Assembly: GCF_009796285.1 (NCBI RefSeq) | Contig: NZ_CP047020.1 | Coordinates: 1,736,001-1,800,000, forward strand | Length of the DNA: 64,000 nt | Reading direction: 5' to 3' | Source of the DNA: Streptomyces broussonetiae | Lineage (GTDB): Bacteria; Actinomycetota; Actinomycetes; Streptomycetales; Streptomycetaceae | Shown here: piece after piece, positions 26,782 to 34,584 of the stretch | Position numbering within the stretch: position 1 is the first letter of the stretch | Layout of the letters: each line of letters opens with the position of its first letter | Notes under the pieces: model-generated | What the model was told of the DNA's origin: nothing | The model's input: only the letters and a program-made list of their open reading frames with translations | The model's database searches: none | Program-made: the position numbers and the translations under genes

Positions 26782-28032
26782 ATGATCAATGCGGCTGGAC
26801 CATCGGCGCGGCGGATATCCACCCTCCTCGCAGCCGTCGCCCTCGTCCTGACCGCCTCCGGGTGCGCGGGCGGCCCCGGAACCGAGCGGGCCGCGGACAA
26901 GGTCACCTCCATCACCGCTCTCGACTACTACACCGACGCCTCCGAACACGCCCAGTGGAGCGAGCGGCTCGACGCCTGCGGCAAGGCGGTCGGCGTCACG
27001 GTCGAACAGCACAGCGTCCCGGGGGCGTCGCTCGTCCCGAAGGTGTTGCAACAGGCGTCGTCGCGGACCCTTCCCGACCTGTTGATGCTGGACAACCCCG
27101 ATCTGCAGCAGATCGCGCAGACCGGCGCGCTGACCCCGCTGAACCGGTACGGCATCCACTCCGGCGGATTCGCGCAGGGCATCCTGTCAGCGGGCACCTA
27201 CCGGGGCAAGGTGTACGGACTGGCACCCACGGTGAGCACGATCGCCCTCTTCTACAACAAGGACATGCTGTCCAAGGCCGGTGTCGCCGTGCCACGGACC
27301 TGGGACGAGCTGAAGGCGGCCGCGGCCAGGCTGACCCGCCCGGGGCGCTACGGCATGGCGGTGGACGCGAACGCCACCTTCGAGGGCACCTGGCAGTTCC
27401 TGCCCTTCCTGTGGTCCAACGGCGGGGACGAGAGGCATCTGGACACGCCGCAGGCCGCGCAGGCGCTCCAGCTCTGGGTCGACCTGGTCAGGAGTAGATC
27501 CATGTCCAGGTCGGTCCTGAACTGGACACAGGCCGACGTGCACGACCAGTTCGTGGCCGGGCGGACGGCCATGATGGTCAACGGGCCCTGGCGGATATCC
27601 GAGATGAACAAACTCAGGAACCTGCACTGGGGCGTGGCCCCCATCCCCGTCCGCCAGTTGGGGCAGACCCTGGTCACACCGCTCGGCGGTGAGGTGTGGA
27701 CGGTCCCGCAGAACGCTTCGAAGGCCCGGCAGGCGAAGGCGGCCCAGGTCGTGGCCTGTCTCAACGGCTCCGCCCACATGCTCGCCCTGGCCAGGCAGAA
27801 CTTCACCGTGCCCTCCCGCACGGCGGTGGCGTCCCGCTTTGCCGAGCAGGTCCCCTCGATGGCGGCCTTCGTCGCAAGCGTCGAGCGGGCCCGCGCCCGT
27901 ACCGGCGAACTCGGCGTCAGGTGGCCCAAGGCGGCAACCGGCATCTACACGGCCGTCCAGGCCGCGTTGACGGGCGAGCAGACACCGCGGGAAGCACTCG
28001 GGCATGCGCAGCGGATCGCGACGGCTTCCTGA
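26782..28032 (+). CDS. Sugar ABC transporter substrate-binding lipoprotein
   Basis: A 416-residue extracellular solute-binding protein (family 1, carbohydrate uptake CUT1 type). An N-terminal signal ends in a lipobox-like TASGC (Cys at about 29), so it is predicted to be lipid-anchored outside the membrane. Conserved blocks include VYGLAPTVSTIALFYNKDML and MAVDANATFEGTWQFLPFLWSNGGD, then FVAGRTAMMVNGPW. The ligand is probably an oligosaccharide. A TAAAAT at 26748-26753 is a good -10 candidate shortly before the gene. The 3' end overlaps the first permease gene by 29 nt. Three-gene importer with no ATPase gene. Confidence 0.93.
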   Translation: MINAAGPSARRISTLLAAVALVLTASGCAGGPGTERAADKVTSITALDYYTDASEHAQWSERLDACGKAVGVTVEQHSVPGASLVPKVLQQASSRTLPDLLMLDNPDLQQIAQTGALTPLNRYGIHSGGFAQGILSAGTYRGKVYGLAPTVSTIALFYNKDMLSKAGVAVPRTWDELKAAAARLTRPGRYGMAVDANATFEGTWQFLPFLWSNGGDERHLDTPQAAQALQLWVDLVRSRSMSRSVLNWTQADVHDQFVAGRTAMMVNGPWRISEMNKLRNLHWGVAPIPVRQLGQTLVTPLGGEVWTVPQNASKARQAKAAQVVACLNGSAHMLALARQNFTVPSRTAVASRFAEQVPSMAAFVASVERARARTGELGVRWPKAATGIYTAVQAALTGEQTPREALGHAQRIATAS

Positions 28033-28903
28033 CCGGATCGCCCGGTGGGGGTTCCTCGCCCCCGCCCTGGCCTACCTGCTGCTCTTCTTCGGCTACCCGA
28101 TCGCCGAGAACATCGCGATGAGCCTCCAGCGGTACACGGCCACGACGTTCTACACCGGTGCCGCGCCGTTCGTGGGGCTGCGGAACTACGCGGACGTCGT
28201 GTCGTCGGACCAGTTCCCCAGGCTCCTGCTGACCACGGCCCTGTTCACCGTCGGTTCGCTCGCCGGGCAGTTCGTGCTCGGACTGGCCCTCGCCCTGTTC
28301 TTCCACCGCCGGTTCCCGCTCGGCGGCGTGCTGCGCTCGCTCCTGCTGCTGCCCTGGCTGCTGCCGCTGGTCGTCTCCGGGACGACCTGGCGGTGGATGC
28401 TGGACACCGACACGGGGGTGGTGAACCGTGCGCTGCGCGACCTGCACCTGCTGCCGGCCGGAGTCCCCTGGCTGACCGGCACGTCACAGGCGCTCGTGTC
28501 GGTGATCCTCGTCAACGTCTGGGTGGGCATCCCCTTCAACACCGCCGTCCTGTACGGCGGACTCCAGGACATCCCGGCCCAGCTGTACGAGGCGGCGCGG
28601 CTGGACGGGGCCGGGCGGCTGGCGTCGTTCCGCCACATCACCTGGCCGCTGCTGCGGCCCGTGGCCGGCGTCGTGCTGGTGCTGGGCGTGGTCTACACGG
28701 CCAAGGTGGTGGACATCATCCTCGTCGTGACGGGCGGGGGTCCGGCCGACGCCACGCAGACCCTCGCCACGGGGTCCTACCAGCTGTCCTTCCAGCAGTT
28801 CGAGTTCGGGCGCGGCGCCGCCCTCGGCAACGTCCTCGTCGTGCTCTCGCTCGCCTTCGCCCTCGTCCACCTGCGCGCCAACCGCCGCGCCCTGAACGCC
28901 TGA
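28004..28903 (+). CDS. Sugar ABC transporter permease (MalF-like)
   Basis: A 299-residue inner-membrane permease with six predicted helices, the first near residue 15 (WGFLAPALAYLLLFFGYPI). The ATPase-contact EAA loop is QLYEAARLDGAGRLASFRHITWPLL near residue 195. The start lies inside the 3' end of the binding-protein gene. It pairs with the next gene to form the membrane channel. Energy probably comes from a shared MsiK-type ATPase encoded elsewhere, as is usual in Streptomyces. Confidence 0.94.
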   Translation: MRSGSRRLPDRIARWGFLAPALAYLLLFFGYPIAENIAMSLQRYTATTFYTGAAPFVGLRNYADVVSSDQFPRLLLTTALFTVGSLAGQFVLGLALALFFHRRFPLGGVLRSLLLLPWLLPLVVSGTTWRWMLDTDTGVVNRALRDLHLLPAGVPWLTGTSQALVSVILVNVWVGIPFNTAVLYGGLQDIPAQLYEAARLDGAGRLASFRHITWPLLRPVAGVVLVLGVVYTAKVVDIILVVTGGGPADATQTLATGSYQLSFQQFEFGRGAALGNVLVVLSLAFALVHLRANRRALNA

Positions 28904-28918
28904 GGGGAGGCGGCGTCC

Positions 28919-29734
28919 GTGAAGCGCGCACCCGCACGGGGTTGGCTGTCCACGCTCGCAGGGGTCGTCCTGCTCGCGCTCATGCTGTCCCCGGTGTACT
29001 GGATGGTGAACGTCTCCCTGCAGCCGGCGGGCAACGCCCTGCGGGCCGGCTGGTTTCCCGTCCACCCGGATTTCGGCGGCTACGCAACCGCACTGCGTGA
29101 GCAGGGACGCAGCCTCGTCACCAGCCTGGTCGTGGCTCTCGGCAGCGCGGTGCTCAGCTGCGCGCTCGCGGCTCCGGCGTCCTATGCCCTGGCCCACCTC
29201 CGCCTCCGCGGAAGCACCTTCGTGCTCTTCGGTGTCCTGGTCACCCAGGCCGTGCCGGGGATCGTCGTGGCGAACGCGCTCTACGGCGCCTACAACGAAC
29301 TGGGACTCCTGAACTCCTACGTCGGGCTGATCCTCGCCGACTCGACCGCCGGGGTGCCCTTCGCGATCCTCGTCCTGCACGCGTTCATGCGGGCCGTCCC
29401 CAGGGAGATCGTGGAGGCCGCGCGTGTCGACGGCGCCGGGAGGCTGCGCGTCTTCCGCTCCGTGGTGCTCCCGCTGAGCATCAACGCCCTGATCACCGCG
29501 GGCGTCTTCACCTTCCTCCTCGCCTGGAGCGACTTCCTCTTCGCCCTCACCCTGAACACCACGGACACGGTCCGGCCGGTGACGCTCGGCATCTACCAGT
29601 ACCTGGGCGCTCACACGAACCGGTGGAACGCCGTCATGGCCACGGCCGTTCTGGCCTGCGTCCCGGCGGCGGTGCTGCTCGTCCTCGCTCAGCGCCGCAT
29701 CGCCGCCGGGATCACCAGCGGTGCCGTCGGTTAG
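28919..29734 (+). CDS. Sugar ABC transporter permease (MalG-like)
   Basis: A 271-residue permease, second channel subunit of the importer. N-terminal helix GVVLLALMLSPVYWMVNVSL, EAA loop EIVEAARVDGAGRLRVFRSVVLPLS near residue 165, and a C-terminal helix. The start is GTG 28919 with GGGGAGG upstream. The operon ends here: the next gene is convergent and only 21 nt away. Confidence 0.94.
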   Translation: MKRAPARGWLSTLAGVVLLALMLSPVYWMVNVSLQPAGNALRAGWFPVHPDFGGYATALREQGRSLVTSLVVALGSAVLSCALAAPASYALAHLRLRGSTFVLFGVLVTQAVPGIVVANALYGAYNELGLLNSYVGLILADSTAGVPFAILVLHAFMRAVPREIVEAARVDGAGRLRVFRSVVLPLSINALITAGVFTFLLAWSDFLFALTLNTTDTVRPVTLGIYQYLGAHTNRWNAVMATAVLACVPAAVLLVLAQRRIAAGITSGAVG

Positions 29735-29755
29735 GAGCACGGTCGGCAGTGCCGG

Positions 29756-30640
29756 TCAGCGGACGGCTTCGGCCGCCTCGGTGATCACACGGGTGACCAC
29801 GTCGGGGCGCGTGACCAGGGACAGATGGCCCGCCGCCACCTCGGTCGTGCGGGCATGCGCGCGCTCGGCCATCGCCCGCTGTTCGGCCGGGGGGATGACA
29901 TGGTCCGCGGTGCCGACGACGGCCCAGGAGGGCAGGGTCCTCCACGCGGGTGCACCGGAGGGCTCCGACCCGGCGCTGACCGCGAAGGGCCGCTGACCCG
30001 CCGCGAGAAGCCGGGCCTTCACGGCGGGTACGCCGTTGGCGAAGCAGTCCTGGAAGCCCTTGTAGGCGCCGTTCGGTGCCCACTTGAGGTAGGCGTCGAC
30101 GTCACCGGACGGCCCTGCGGGGTACGGAACCAGGTTCAGGAACGTCGACGGTTCGGCCGTGACGCACGAGCCGGGCTGGGCCGCGTTGATCTGGAACACG
30201 GTCTCGCCCTCGTCGGGGATGTAGGCGTCGTCGTACACGAGCGCCTTCACGTTGGCGCTCTTCGCGGCCGCGTTGGTGATGACCATGCCGCCGTAGGAGT
30301 GGCCGACCAGGACCACCGGGCCGGGGACTGTCTTCACGAACGAGGCCAGGGTCTCGGCGTCGTAGGACACTCCGCGCAGCGGGTTCGGCGGGGCGTAGAC
30401 GGTGTAACCGGTTTGCTGGAGGCGGGCGATGACCGCGTTCCAGCTCGATGCGTCCGCCCAGGCGCCGTGCACCAGCACGATGGTGGGTTTCGTCCCGCTG
30501 CCGGTCTCGGCGGTCGCCGCGGTCGCGGGTGCGGCGGTCACCTGCGAGGTGGCGGCGAACACCATGGCGGCGGCGGCCACGACGCAGGACACGGCGAGGG
30601 CGCGCGCCCGTCTCGTTCTCGGGCGAGGCAGGGATCTCAT
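29756..30640 (-). CDS. Secreted alpha/beta hydrolase
   Basis: A 294-residue alpha/beta hydrolase with an N-terminal export signal: Arg-rich start, hydrophobic core VSCVVAAAAMVFAA, and Ala-rich end with probable cleavage near residue 37-42. The hydrolase body has TIVLVHGAWADASSWNAV (oxyanion HG), the nucleophile elbow VVLVGHSYGGMV and the late Asp/His region VVGTADHVIPP and AAGHLSLVTRPDVV. The catalytic triad looks complete. It is related to the intracellular paralog just upstream and to the gene at 25.96 kb. Substrate unknown; pyrethroid-hydrolase/salicylate-esterase-like members act on esters. Confidence 0.88.
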   Translation of the reverse strand: MRSLPRPRTRRARALAVSCVVAAAAMVFAATSQVTAAPATAATAETGSGTKPTIVLVHGAWADASSWNAVIARLQQTGYTVYAPPNPLRGVSYDAETLASFVKTVPGPVVLVGHSYGGMVITNAAAKSANVKALVYDDAYIPDEGETVFQINAAQPGSCVTAEPSTFLNLVPYPAGPSGDVDAYLKWAPNGAYKGFQDCFANGVPAVKARLLAAGQRPFAVSAGSEPSGAPAWRTLPSWAVVGTADHVIPPAEQRAMAERAHARTTEVAAGHLSLVTRPDVVTRVITEAAEAVR

Positions 30641-30684
30641 GGGTTTCTCCTGTGAAGCAAGAGGATCGGCAAGGTGGTCGGGGG

Positions 30685-31407
30685 TCAGGCGCTGATGCTC
30701 CGGACGGCTTCGCGGATCAGGTCCGCGACCTCCTTGGGGTGCGCGAGCATGACGAGGTGCGAGGAGTCGACCTCGACGGTGGTCATGCCGGCCCGCTGGT
30801 AGCCGAAGCGCTCGACGTCCGGGTTGATGGTGTGGTCCGAGGACGAGACCAGCCCCCAGGACGGCTTGGTCTTCCAGGCCGCGACCGGGGCCGCCTCGGC
30901 GAAGGCCGCTCCGGCCAGGGGACGCTGGGAGACGGCGAGCGTCCTGGCGAGGCCGGGGTCCACGTCGGCGGCGAAGATGGCGGGGAACTTGTCGATGTCG
31001 ACCGTCACATCGGTGCCGGGCTCGTCCGAACCCTCGACCGGGAAGGGCGCGAACACGAGCGCGGAGGCCAGGTCGGAGTCGGGGAACCGGCCCTGCAGCT
31101 CGCCCAGGCTCTCCCCCTCCTCCAGGGCGTATCCGGCCAGGTAGACCAGGGCCTGGACGTTGTCCTCGGCGCCGGCCACGGTGATGACGGCGCCGCCGTA
31201 GGAGTGCCCCACGAGGACGACGGGACCGGGGATCCGGCGGACGATCGAGGCGATGTAGGCGGCGTCGCCGAGGAGACTGCGATTGGGGACGGCCGGAGCG
31301 AGCACCTGCACTCCGTCGGCCAGCAGCTCGGGGATGACACGCGCGAAACTGGAGGCGTCGGCGAAGGCGCCGTGCACGAGGACGACGGTGGGTGCGGACG
31401 TGGTCAT
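30685..31407 (-). CDS. Alpha/beta hydrolase, cytosolic paralog
   Basis: A 240-residue alpha/beta hydrolase without a signal peptide. PTVVLVHGAFADASSFARVIPELLADG, the nucleophile elbow VVLVGHSYGGAVIT, the late Asp in SSSDHTINPD and the His in DSSHLVMLAHPKEVADLI give a complete triad. It shares its whole architecture with the neighbouring secreted copy. The ATG has AAGGAA upstream, just below a 10-bp tandem repeat. Confidence 0.9.
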   Translation of the reverse strand: MTTSAPTVVLVHGAFADASSFARVIPELLADGVQVLAPAVPNRSLLGDAAYIASIVRRIPGPVVLVGHSYGGAVITVAGAEDNVQALVYLAGYALEEGESLGELQGRFPDSDLASALVFAPFPVEGSDEPGTDVTVDIDKFPAIFAADVDPGLARTLAVSQRPLAGAAFAEAAPVAAWKTKPSWGLVSSSDHTINPDVERFGYQRAGMTTVEVDSSHLVMLAHPKEVADLIREAVRSISA

Positions 31408-31420
31408 GGACGTTCCTTAC

Positions 31421-31447
31421 GGGAATCGGTGGGAATCGGTGGGAATG
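31421..31447. repeat. 10-bp tandem repeat, 2.7 copies
   Basis: GGGAATCGGT occurs twice in direct tandem (31421-31430, 31431-31440) and a third copy begins at 31441 (GGGAATG). It lies in the 45-nt gap between the MaoC gene and the hydrolase gene, just upstream of the hydrolase ribosome site. The period equals one helical turn. Confidence 0.6.
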
Positions 31448-31452
31448 GGGGT

Positions 31453-31950
31453 TCAGGCCGTACGGCGGAGCAGGTACTTGTGCTGTCCGGACAGCACGAG
31501 TTCGCCGCGCTGGTTGTGGATGGTGGCGGCCGTCACGACGACGCCGTTGTCGCCCTGGGGTTCCAGCGCGGTGACGGTGAGGGCGGGGTACAGGGTGTCC
31601 CCCGAGTGCACCTCCGCCAGGAAGGTGCAGGACAGCTCGAGGAAGCTGATGAACACCTCGCCGATGAAGTGCGGGAACAGCGTGGCCCCGGGTGCGGTGA
31701 AGGCCAGCACCTGAAGGCCGTGCACCACGGGCGCGGGGTGACCGCGCTTACGGGCCCACTCGGCGTCGTAGTGCACCGGGTGGTTGTCCGCGGAGACTGT
31801 CTGGAACGCCGCGGCATGGGCATCGGTCACGGTCCGGCTGGGCGCCCGGAAGACCTCGCCGACGCGCAGGTCCTCGAACGTGCGGGCCGGTACGACGAGG
31901 AAGTCGCCGGGGTCGAACTCGGCGGTGTTTGCGGGTGTCTGATCAGCCAT
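31453..31950 (-). CDS. MaoC family dehydratase (hotdog fold)
   Basis: A 165-residue MaoC-like protein. The hydratase-2 motif appears as FQTVSADNHPVHYDAEWARKRGHPAPVVHGLQVL, with the catalytic Asp and His of the D-x-NPVH type. Members hydrate enoyl-CoA thioesters or related acids. The ATG at 31950 has GGAGAGAG upstream. It lies 20 nt after the chimeric FAD-oxidase/SMP-30 gene on the same strand, so both are likely in one transcript. Confidence 0.9.
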   Translation of the reverse strand: MADQTPANTAEFDPGDFLVVPARTFEDLRVGEVFRAPSRTVTDAHAAAFQTVSADNHPVHYDAEWARKRGHPAPVVHGLQVLAFTAPGATLFPHFIGEVFISFLELSCTFLAEVHSGDTLYPALTVTALEPQGDNGVVVTAATIHNQRGELVLSGQHKYLLRRTA

Positions 31951-31970
31951 CAGCCAGTGCTCTCTCTCCG

Positions 31971-32927
31971 TTACTTGCCGTGCTCGACGTGGACCGCGAG
32001 GACGTTGGGGTCGCTGTTCGTGAAGTAGGCGCCGCTGGCGATGTACGCCGTGCCGCCGCGTACGGCGAGCGACGTCGGGTTCTCCAGGCCGTCGGCGGCG
32101 GTCAGCACGATGCTGTGGGTGCCGTCGGACCTGACCAGGGCGACCTCGTTGTCCTTGTTGATCGCCGCCAGCAGGGAGTCGCCCGCACCGGTGAAGCCGA
32201 AGTCGTCGACGTCGACCAGTGCGGTCGCCCGGGTCTCGACGGGCCCGGCACCGCCGTGGCATGTGAGGGGGACGCGCAGCACGGTGCCCTTGTCCAGGTT
32301 GGACACCCAGACCGCACCGTTGTGGACCTTGATGCCGTTGGCGCCCAGGAATCCGGCGGGCCGCAGCTCGGGGGCGGCGGCCCACCGGGTGGGCGTGCCG
32401 CCCGCGACCGGCACCCGCCAGACGGTGCCGAGGACCGAGTCGGCGACGTACAGCAGGCCGGTGTGCCGGTCGAGGGCCAGGCCGTTGGGCAGGCCGTTCG
32501 CGGGAAGCGCGGCGATGCGCCCCGGTGTGCCCCCGGGGCGCAGGCGCCACACACCGGTCAGGTCACTGGTGCCCGTGGCGTACAGGAAGTACAGCGTCCC
32601 GTCCTGAGCGTGCAAGGAGGTTCCGGCCGCCCGGAAGACGATCTCGCGCCGGTTGTCGCGGGCGTAGCGCAGCACCGCGGCCACGTCCCCGACGTTCTCG
32701 GCGATCACCACCACCATGGGCACGAAGCGGTAGGGACTGGCGTCCGAGGCGTACTTCACGAGGTCGGACACCGAGTGGAGCACCTTGCGCTCCCCCAGCA
32801 GACGCACGAGATCGTTCCGCAGGGTGTCGGGTGTTCCGGACGCCCGGTCGTCCGGCACCCGGTCGGTGGCCGGGCCGCCGGTGGCGCGCGGTCGCAGCTT
32901 TCCCGGTTCCGGATCGAGAAGTGCCAT
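31971..32927 (-). CDS. Chimeric gene: N-terminus of FAD-linked oxidase fused to SMP-30-like beta-propeller
   Basis: A 318-residue open frame made of two unrelated halves. Residues 1-about 107 match the start of FAD-binding and (Fe-S) oxidases of the D-lactate dehydrogenase type: LLEPEPG-like start, LHSVSDLVKYASDASPYRFVPMVVVIAENVGDVAAVLRYARDN, and the PCMH loop FRAAGTSL. In true oxidases this is followed by NGQSQ and the rest of a much longer enzyme. Here it passes straight into QDGTLYFLYATG and a SMP-30/NHL-like propeller (LPNGLALDRHTGLLYVADS, ANGIKVHNGAVWVSNLDKGTV). The junction is in frame at about residue 107-110. Neither half is complete: FAD binding is lost and the propeller lacks its N-terminal signal and first blades. 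Probably a deletion product; expression cannot be ruled out, because the ATG has a good GGAG. Confidence 0.8.
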   Translation of the reverse strand: MALLDPEPGKLRPRATGGPATDRVPDDRASGTPDTLRNDLVRLLGERKVLHSVSDLVKYASDASPYRFVPMVVVIAENVGDVAAVLRYARDNRREIVFRAAGTSLHAQDGTLYFLYATGTSDLTGVWRLRPGGTPGRIAALPANGLPNGLALDRHTGLLYVADSVLGTVWRVPVAGGTPTRWAAAPELRPAGFLGANGIKVHNGAVWVSNLDKGTVLRVPLTCHGGAGPVETRATALVDVDDFGFTGAGDSLLAAINKDNEVALVRSDGTHSIVLTAADGLENPTSLAVRGGTAYIASGAYFTNSDPNVLAVHVEHGK

Positions 32928-33141
32928 GAGAATCTCCGTCGAAATTCAGGAAGGACACCGGCGGCCTGCGGAAGTGACGGGCCGCCACCGGAGTTTATGC
33001 ATACAAGAAGCGCCCAACGGCGGTCCGGGCACTGCGGGAGCACATCCGGTGCGTCCTCGGAAAAGCGGCCCAGGCGGAAGTCGATAGGTTTTGAGCGGCT
33101 CAATGAACGGCAGCAGAATTCGACTTCCCGAGTGAGAGACC

Positions 33142-33865
33142 ATGAGAGCAGAACTCGCCGGCATCACCCACCACACCGCCGAACTCAACGGCATCAATAG
33201 GACAAGCGGACCATGGCCCAGGACGTCATCGCGTTGATGGACCACCTCGGCCACCGGCGCATCGCGCTGGTGGGCCACGACCGCGGCGCACGCGTGGGCA
33301 CCCGGTTCGCCAAGGACCACCGTGACCGGATCGACCGGTTCGCGGCCCTGGACAACATCCCCACCCGGATCGTCGCCGAGACCTACGACGTGCGGCTCGC
33401 CCGGCAGGGGTACTGGCTCTTCACGTTCCTCGGCGTGCCCGACCTACCCGAGGCACTGATCGCCGGCCGTGAGGAGATCTGGCTCACCCACTTCTACCGG
33501 AGCTGGTCGTACGACCCCGGCATGCTGACGCCCGAGGAGATCGCGGTCCATGTGCGCGCCCATCATCAGCAGCCGGGGCGGTGCGCGGGTCCTGCATGGA
33601 CCACCGGGCCGCGTCCCAGGATGTCGCGCAGGACACCGAGGACGCCGACCGGCTCATCGACTGCCCGGTGCTGACCATGTGGGGGGAGGAGTTCAGCGCC
33701 GTCGGGCAGGCCTGTGACGTCCTGGAGGTCTGGAGGGGGCCGGCGCGGAACGTGCGGGGCGTGCCCATCCCCCGGTGCGGGCACCTGTGCCAGGAGGAAC
33801 GCCCCGACGTCGTCGACGCGGAACTGCTGGACTTCCTCGCCGACTGGAAGGGCAGAGCCGGCAGG
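33142..33865 (+). pseudogene. Broken haloacetate-dehalogenase-like alpha/beta hydrolase
   Basis: The ATG at 33142 starts the expected N-terminus (ITHHTAELNGIN), but the next roughly 60 residues of the family (HGWPQ oxyanion region) are missing. The sequence resumes in another frame at DKRTMAQDVIALMDHLGH. It keeps the nucleophile elbow LVGHDRGARVG, where Asp is the nucleophile of haloacid/haloalkane-type enzymes, and runs well to about 33560 (EEIAVHVRAHHQQPG). It then shifts frame again to VAQDTEDADRLIDCPVLTMWGEEF and IPRCGHLCQEERPDVVDAELLDFLADWKG. So there are one internal deletion with frameshift and one further frameshift. The natural stop is also gone. Not functional. Confidence 0.82.
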
Positions 33866-34096
33866 TCAGCGAGGCTCCACGCCGAGATCCGTGTCGACGT
33901 CATAACCGAATTCGGCCTGACCGGCCGTGGGATGCGCGATATCGGCCGCCAGGTCGAACGCCGCCCCGTCGATCGCGTCCTCGAACACGGACTCCTCGCG
34001 CTCGGCCTTAGCACGACGATGATGCTCGGTCACCTTTTCCACGATGTTCCGGATATGCGGGTGACGGTCGGCGGAATTCGACTCTTCGGCGTTCAT
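33866..34096 (-). CDS. Small acidic hypothetical protein
   Basis: A 76-residue charged, soluble protein (rich in Glu, Asp and Arg; central helix RNIVEKVTEHHRRAKAEREESVFEDAIDG). I do not recognise a family. An excellent AAGGAGGAG lies 6 nt before the ATG at 34096, which supports a real gene. It follows the DUF5709 gene by 23 nt on the same strand and may be co-transcribed. Its 3' end abuts the broken dehalogenase-like gene on the other strand. Confidence 0.55.
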   Translation of the reverse strand: MNAEESNSADRHPHIRNIVEKVTEHHRRAKAEREESVFEDAIDGAAFDLAADIAHPTAGQAEFGYDVDTDLGVEPR

Positions 34097-34119
34097 GGTG
34101 CGCTCCTCCTTTTAAGGTA

Positions 34120-34584
34120 TCAGCAGGTCTCGGAATCGGGAATCACATGCATCGCGGCCTCCTCGGCCGACGCGCCGGCGCCGTCCGGGCCGATGTCGGA
34201 CGCGAACAGGTCGGACTCGGTGTTCTCGTGGCTGCCCTCGTCCGGCGCGACCAGGCGTCCGGCGCGCTCGTCGCCGACCTCCGGGTCGACGGGCTCACCG
34301 GCCATCCCCCACGTGTCGCCGATGCCGTCCCCCTCGGGGACACCGATGTCGGGGACCTCCTCGGCGAGACGCTCGTCCAGACTCTCCCCACGCCACCGCT
34401 CGGACGCCGTGACGCCGGTGTGCTCCACGGCCCAGGGTCGTTCCGGGGGCGAGTAGCCCTCGTCCAGGGGCTCGACACCGGCCCGGTCGTCGAGGGTGTC
34501 CAGGGCGTCCAGCAGGCCGGCGTCGTCCTGCACCTCGGACCCGTCCGGCTGGTAGACGTCGTCCCCCATCGCCCCCTCGCTCAC
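34120..34584 (-). CDS. DUF5709 domain protein
   Basis: A 154-residue acidic soluble protein with the actinomycete DUF5709 pattern: MGDDVYQPDG, DALDTLDDRAGVEPLDEGYSPPERPWAVE, SLDERLAEEVPD, ERAGRLVAPDEG and GASAEEAAMHVI. Function unknown. The GTG start at 34584 overlaps the stop of the secreted VOC gene (GTGA); an in-frame ATG at 34569 with GAGGGGG upstream is an equally reasonable start. Confidence 0.85.
   Translation of the reverse strand: MSEGAMGDDVYQPDGSEVQDDAGLLDALDTLDDRAGVEPLDEGYSPPERPWAVEHTGVTASERWRGESLDERLAEEVPDIGVPEGDGIGDTWGMAGEPVDPEVGDERAGRLVAPDEGSHENTESDLFASDIGPDGAGASAEEAAMHVIPDSETC

Noticed and set aside
26782..29734. Complete ABC transporter with its own ATPase
   Set aside because: No ATPase gene in or near the operon; a shared MsiK-type ATPase is more likely.
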